From Rallus limicola (lineage: Eukaryota > Chordata > Aves > Gruiformes > Rallidae), in NCBI GenBank assembly GCA_022605955.1, contig JAKCOZ010000314.1, positions 203,607 to 267,606 on the forward strand: a stretch of DNA of 64,000 bases. Direction: 5' to 3'. How positions within the stretch are numbered: the stretch's first letter is position 1; each line of letters begins with the position of its first letter. Shown here piece after piece: positions 60,201-64,000 of the stretch. The position numbers and the translations under genes were made by a program. The notes under the pieces were generated by a model that was not told where the DNA came from, did not search any database, and saw nothing but the letters and a program-made list of their open reading frames with translations.

Positions 60201-61537
60201 AGCATGTTTTGAACTGCAGTCTGCTAGGGCCGAGAAAAGCACCGTAGGAGGTTCCAGGCATGTTCCCTCTTTCCAGGCAAAGGAAAAGGCTGAGAGCCAA
60301 AGTGACAGGGTCTGCTTGTGTGTCCTGTTAGGAGGTTTCAGACAAGCTATGCCTTTCATGCCTAGCTTCTTTACTTTGGGAGTTATTGCTGGACGTTTAG
60401 CATGTTTTGAACTGCAGTCTGCTAGGGCCGAGAAAAGCACCGTAGGAGGTTCCAGGCATGTTCCCTCTTTCCAGGCAAAGGAAAAGGCTGAGAGCCAAAG
60501 TGACAGGGTCTGCTTGTGTGTCCTGTTAGGAGGTTTCAGACAAGCTATGCCTTTCAGTCCTAGCTTCTTTACTTTGGGAGTTATTGCTGGACGTTTAGCA
60601 TGTTTTGAACTGCAGTCTGCTAGGGCCGAGAAAAGCACCGTAGGAGGTTCCAGGCATGTTCCCTCTTTCCAGGCAAAGGAAAAGGCTGAGAGCCAAAGTG
60701 ACAGGGTCTGCTTGTGTGTCCTGTTAGGAGGTTTCAGACAAGCTATGCCTTTCAGTCCTAGCTTCTTTACTTTGGGAGTTATTGCTGGACGTTTAGCATG
60801 TTTTGAACTGCAGTCTGCTAGGGGCCGAGAAAAGCACCGTAGGAGGTTCCAGGCATGTTCCCTCTTTCCAGGCAAAGGAAAAGGCTGAGAGCCAAAGTGA
60901 CAGGGTCTGCTTGTGTGTCCTGTTAGGAGGTTTCAGACAAGCTATGCCTTTCATGCCTAGCTTCTTTACTTTGGGAGTTATTGCTGGACGTTTAGCATGT
61001 TTTGAACTGCAGTCTGCTAGGGCCGAGAAAAGCACCGTAGGAGGTTCCAGGCATGTTCCCTCTTTCCAGGCAAAGGAAAAGGCTGAGAGCCAAAGTGACA
61101 GGGTCTGCTTGTGTGTCCTGTTAGGAGGTTTCAGACAAGCTATGCCTTTCATGCCTAGCTTCTTTACTTTGGGAGTTATTGCTGGACGTTTAGCATGTTT
61201 TGAACTGCAGTCTGCTAGGGCCGAGAAAAGCACTGTAGGAGGTAGCAGGTATGTTCCTTCTTTCCAGGCAAAGGAAAAGGCTGAGAGCCAAAGTGACAGG
61301 GTCTGCTTGTGTGTCCTGTTAGGAGGTTTCAGACAAGCTATGCCTTTCAGTCCTAGCTTCTTTACTTTGGGAGTTATTGCTGGACGTTTAGCATGTTTTG
61401 AACTGCAGTCTGCTAGGGCCGAGAAAAGCACCGTAGGAGGTTCCAGGCATGTTCCCTCTTTCCAGGCAAAGGAAAAGGCTGAGAGCCAAAGTGACAGGGT
61501 CTGCTTGTGTGTCCTGTTAGGAGGTTTCAGACAAGCT
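54213..61537. repeat. HOR-C unit 3: near-identical tandem copy of the previous unit's first 37 monomers
   Basis: It is collinear with the preceding unit. The taa mark recurs at 56127 (7,920 bp on), tttattttggg at about 58787, tgtatgtcc at 59725 and ggatgttt at about 59800. Differences I can see: ttataagg for ttaggagg (about 55184), no aaaagaacc in monomer 6, no stop in monomer 15, one monomer missing near monomer 20 (so later marks are 39 monomers apart), and one extra atg type H monomer after ggatgttt (about 60155-60550), which brings the offset back to 40. One-base indels lie near 58753, 59214 and 60823. After the type H monomer following the type Y at 61232, the order diverges. Confidence 0.87.
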
Positions 61538-64000
61538 ATGCCTTTCATGCCTAGCTTCTTTACTTTGGGAGTTATTGCTGGACGTTTAGCATGTTTTGAA
61601 CTGCAGTCTGCTAGGGCCGAGAAAAGCACTGTAGGAGGTAGCAGGTATGTTCCCTCTTTCCATGCAAAGGAAAAGGCTGAGAGCCAAAGTGACAGGGTCT
61701 GCTTGTGTGTCCTGTTAGGAGGTTTCAGACAAGCTATGCCTTTCAGTCCTAGCTTCTTTACTTTGGGAGTTATTGCTGGACGTTTAGCATGTTTTGAACT
61801 GCAGTCTGCTAGGGCCGAGAAAAGCACCGTAGGAGGTTCCAGGCATGTTCCCTCTTTCCAGGCAAAGGAAAAGGCTGAGAGCCAAAGTGACAGGGTCTGC
61901 TTGTGTGTCCTGTTAGGAGGTTTCAGACAAGCTATGCCTTTCAGTCCTAGCTTCTTTACTTTGGGAGTTATTGCTGGACGTTTAGCATGTTTTGAACTGC
62001 AGTCTGCTAGGGCTGAGAAAAGCACCGTAGGAGCTTCCAGGCATGTTCCCTCTTTCCATGCAAAGGAAAAGGCTGAGAGCCAAAGTGACAGGGTCTGCTT
62101 GTGTGTCCTGTTAGGAGGTTTCAGACAAGCTATGCCTTTCAGTCCTAGCTTCTTTACTTTGGGAGTTATTGCTGGACGTTTAGCATGTTTTGAACTGCAG
62201 TCTGCTAGGGCCGAGAAAAGCACCGTAGGAGGTTCCAGGCATGTTCCCTCTTTCCAGGCAAAGGAAAAGGCTGAGAGCCAAAGTGACAGGGTCTGCTTGT
62301 GTGTCCTGTTAGGAGGTTTCAGACAAGCTATGCCTTTCAGTCCTAGCTTCTTTACTTTGGGAGTTATTGCTGGACGTTTAGCATGTTTTGAACTGCAGTC
62401 TGCTAGGGCCGAGAAAAGCACCGTAGGAGGTTCCAGGCATGTTCCCTCTTTCCAGGCAAAGGAAAAGGCTGAGAGCCAAAGTGACAGGGTCTGCTTGTGT
62501 GTCCTGTTAGGAGGTTTCAGACAAGCTATGCCTTTCATGCCTAGCTTCTTTACTTTGGGAGTTATTGCTGGACGTTTAGCATGTTTTGAACTGCAGTCTG
62601 CTAGGGCCGAGAAAAGCACTGTAGGAGGTAGCAGGTATGTTCCTTCTTTCCAGGCAAAGGAAAAGGCTGAGAGCCAAAGTGACAGGGTCTGCTTGTGTGT
62701 CCTGTTAGGAGGTTTCAGACAAGCTATGCCTTTCAGGCCTAGCTTCTTTACTTTGGGAGTTATTGCTGGACGTTAGCATGTTTTGAACTGCAGTCTGCTA
62801 GGGCCGAGAAAAGCACCGTAGGAGGTTCCAGGCATGTTCCCTCTTTCCAGGCAAAGGAAAAGGCTGAGAGCCAAAGTGACAGGGTCTGCTTGTGTGTCCT
62901 GTTAGGAGGTTTCAGACAAGCTATGCCTTTCAGTCCTAGCTTCTTTACTTTGGGAGTTATTGCTGGACGTTTAGCATGTTTTGAACTGCAGTCTGCTAGG
63001 GCTGAGAAAAGCACCGTAGGAGGTTCCAGGCATGTTCCCTCTTTCCAGGCAAAGGAAAAGGCTGAGAGCCAAAGTGACAGGGTCTGCTTGTGTGTCCTGT
63101 TAGGAGGTTTCAGACAAGCTATGCCTTTCAGTCCTAGCTTCTTTACTTTGGGAGTTATTGCTGGACGTTTAGCATGTTTTGAACTGCAGTCTGCTAGGGC
63201 CGAGAAAAGCACCGTAGGAGGTTCCAGGCATGTTCCCTCTTTCCAGGCAAAGGAAAAGGCTGAGAGCCAAAGTGACAGGGTCTGCTTGTGTGTCCTGTTA
63301 GGAGGTTTCAGACAAGCTATGCCTTTCATGCCTAGCTTCTTTACTTTGGGAGTTATTGCTGGACGTTTAGCATGTTTTGAACTGCAGTCTGCTAGGGCCG
63401 AGAAAAGCACTGTAGGAGGTAGCAGGTATGTTCCTTCTTTCCAGGCAAAGGAAAAGGCTGAGAGCCAAAGTGACAGGGTCTGCTTGTGTGTCCTGTTAGG
63501 AGGTTTCAGACAAGCTATGCCTTTCAGTCCTAGCTTCTTTACTTTGGGAGTTATTGCTGGACGTTTAGCATGTTTTGAACTGCAGTCTGCTAGGGCCGAG
63601 AAAAGCACCGTAGGAGGTTCCAGGCATGTTCCCTCTTTCCAGGCAAAGGAAAAGGCTGAGAGCCAAAGTGACAGGGTCTGCTTGTGTGTCCTGTTAGGAG
63701 GTTTCAGACAAGCTATGCCTTTCAGTCCTAGCTTCTTTACTTTGGGAGTTATTGCTGGACGTTTAGCATGTTTTGAACTGCAGTCTTCTAGGGCCGAGAA
63801 AAGCACTGTAGGAGGTAGCAGGTATGTTCCTTCTTTCCAGGCAAAGGAAAAGGCTGAGAGCCAAAGTGACAGGGTCTGCTTGTGTGTCCTGTTAGGAGGT
63901 TTCAGACAAGCTATGCCTTTCAGTCCTAGCTTCTTTACTTTGGGAGTTATTGCTGGACGTTTAGCATGTTTTGAACTGCAGTCTGCTAGGGCCGAGAAAA
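61538..64000. repeat. Rearranged tail of the array, about 12.4 monomers, truncated by the window edge
   Basis: Order: atg type Y with catgcaaag, H, gctgag/gagcttcc/catgcaaag, H, H, atg type Y, caggcct (with acgttagc, a one-base loss near 62774), gctgag H, H, atg type Y, H, gtcttctagg type Y (63785), H. It does not match the last three monomers of the 40-monomer unit. Type Y marks at 62618 and 63409 are four monomers apart less one base, so a 4-monomer local repeat is present. The caggcct monomer after a type Y recalls the 24.5-28 kb region. Confidence 0.78.

Larger units (their letters stand above)
1..64000. repeat. 198-bp tandem satellite array, about 323 head-to-tail monomers
   Basis: The whole window is one satellite array. 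The same 198-bp sequence recurs without break, all in one orientation. Phased on the ATG at 167, the array starts at monomer position 33 and ends at position 88. After summing all visible indels (net -10), the length equals 323 x 198 + 56 exactly, so no foreign insertion is hidden inside. Monomers differ from the consensus at a few recurrent sites: positions 11-12 (agt/atg/agg), the CpGs at 46, 81 and 93, a linked block at about 93-117, position 125-127 (cag/cat) and position 170 (tgc/ttc). Tandem satellites of this kind usually form centromeric or other constitutive heterochromatin; that role is inferred. There is no unique flank, transposon, telomere repeat, rDNA or tRNA. Family name and species are not recognised. 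Confidence 0.98.

Noticed and set aside
1..64000. CRISPR array or phage/plasmid repeat
   Set aside because: Repeats are 198 bp and abut directly with no unique spacers; no cas-like or bacterial genes; CpG depletion fits a vertebrate-like genome.
1..64000. Alpha satellite, or mouse major or minor satellite
   Set aside because: Monomer length (198 against 171, 234 and 120) and the absence of a CENP-B box core on either strand do not fit.
1..64000. Ribosomal DNA, histone or other tandem gene cluster
   Set aside because: The unit is far too short and carries no recognisable RNA or protein domain.

Overview
The window is one continuous head-to-tail tandem array of a 198-bp satellite DNA. I could not support any gene, RNA gene, mobile element, CRISPR array or unique sequence in it. 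Phased on a recurring ATG (monomer position 1 = base 167), the window opens at monomer position 33 and ends at position 88. Counting every single-base gain and loss I can see (net -10 bases), 64,000 bases equal exactly 323 whole repeats plus 56 bases. All monomers face the same way, and the array runs off both ends.

Host: this is almost certainly a eukaryotic chromosome, from centromeric, pericentromeric or other constitutive heterochromatin. The consensus monomer is about 49% GC with only three CpG sites (observed/expected about 0.26 by my hand count). All three CpGs occur in a C-to-T form in some copies. That is the mark of a heavily methylated, vertebrate-like genome. I do not recognise the monomer as a named satellite and do not assign a species.

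Layout, from diagnostic monomer variants: 1-2146, end of a higher-order repeat (HOR) unit; 2147-21154, five HOR units of 20, 19, 20, 19 and 18 monomers, each ending on a signature monomer or its homologue; 21155-24520, 17 nearly identical consensus monomers; 24521-33826, units of 13, 14, 8 and 10 monomers with a different variant set, plus two monomers of a further unit; 33827-42340, short local HORs of 3, 4 and 5 monomers; 42341-46293, a 20-monomer unit with a dense cluster of one-base indels; 46294-54212, a 40-monomer unit; 54213-61537, a second, nearly identical copy of that unit's first 37 monomers; 61538-64000, a differently ordered tail. The 20-monomer unit at 42341 looks like the 40-monomer unit with its central 20 monomers missing.

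Because 198 is divisible by three and one frame on each strand lacks stops in the consensus, huge open frames appear (about 32 kb on +, about 28.6 kb on -). They are by-products of the repeat and not genes: both strands are open at once, the variants are mostly amino-acid changing, and indels and stops interrupt them freely elsewhere. The real interest lies in how the array evolves: nested HORs that lose and gain whole monomers, short conversion tracts between monomer types, CpG decay, a recent block duplication of at least 7 kb, and one patch that looks like poor consensus sequence.
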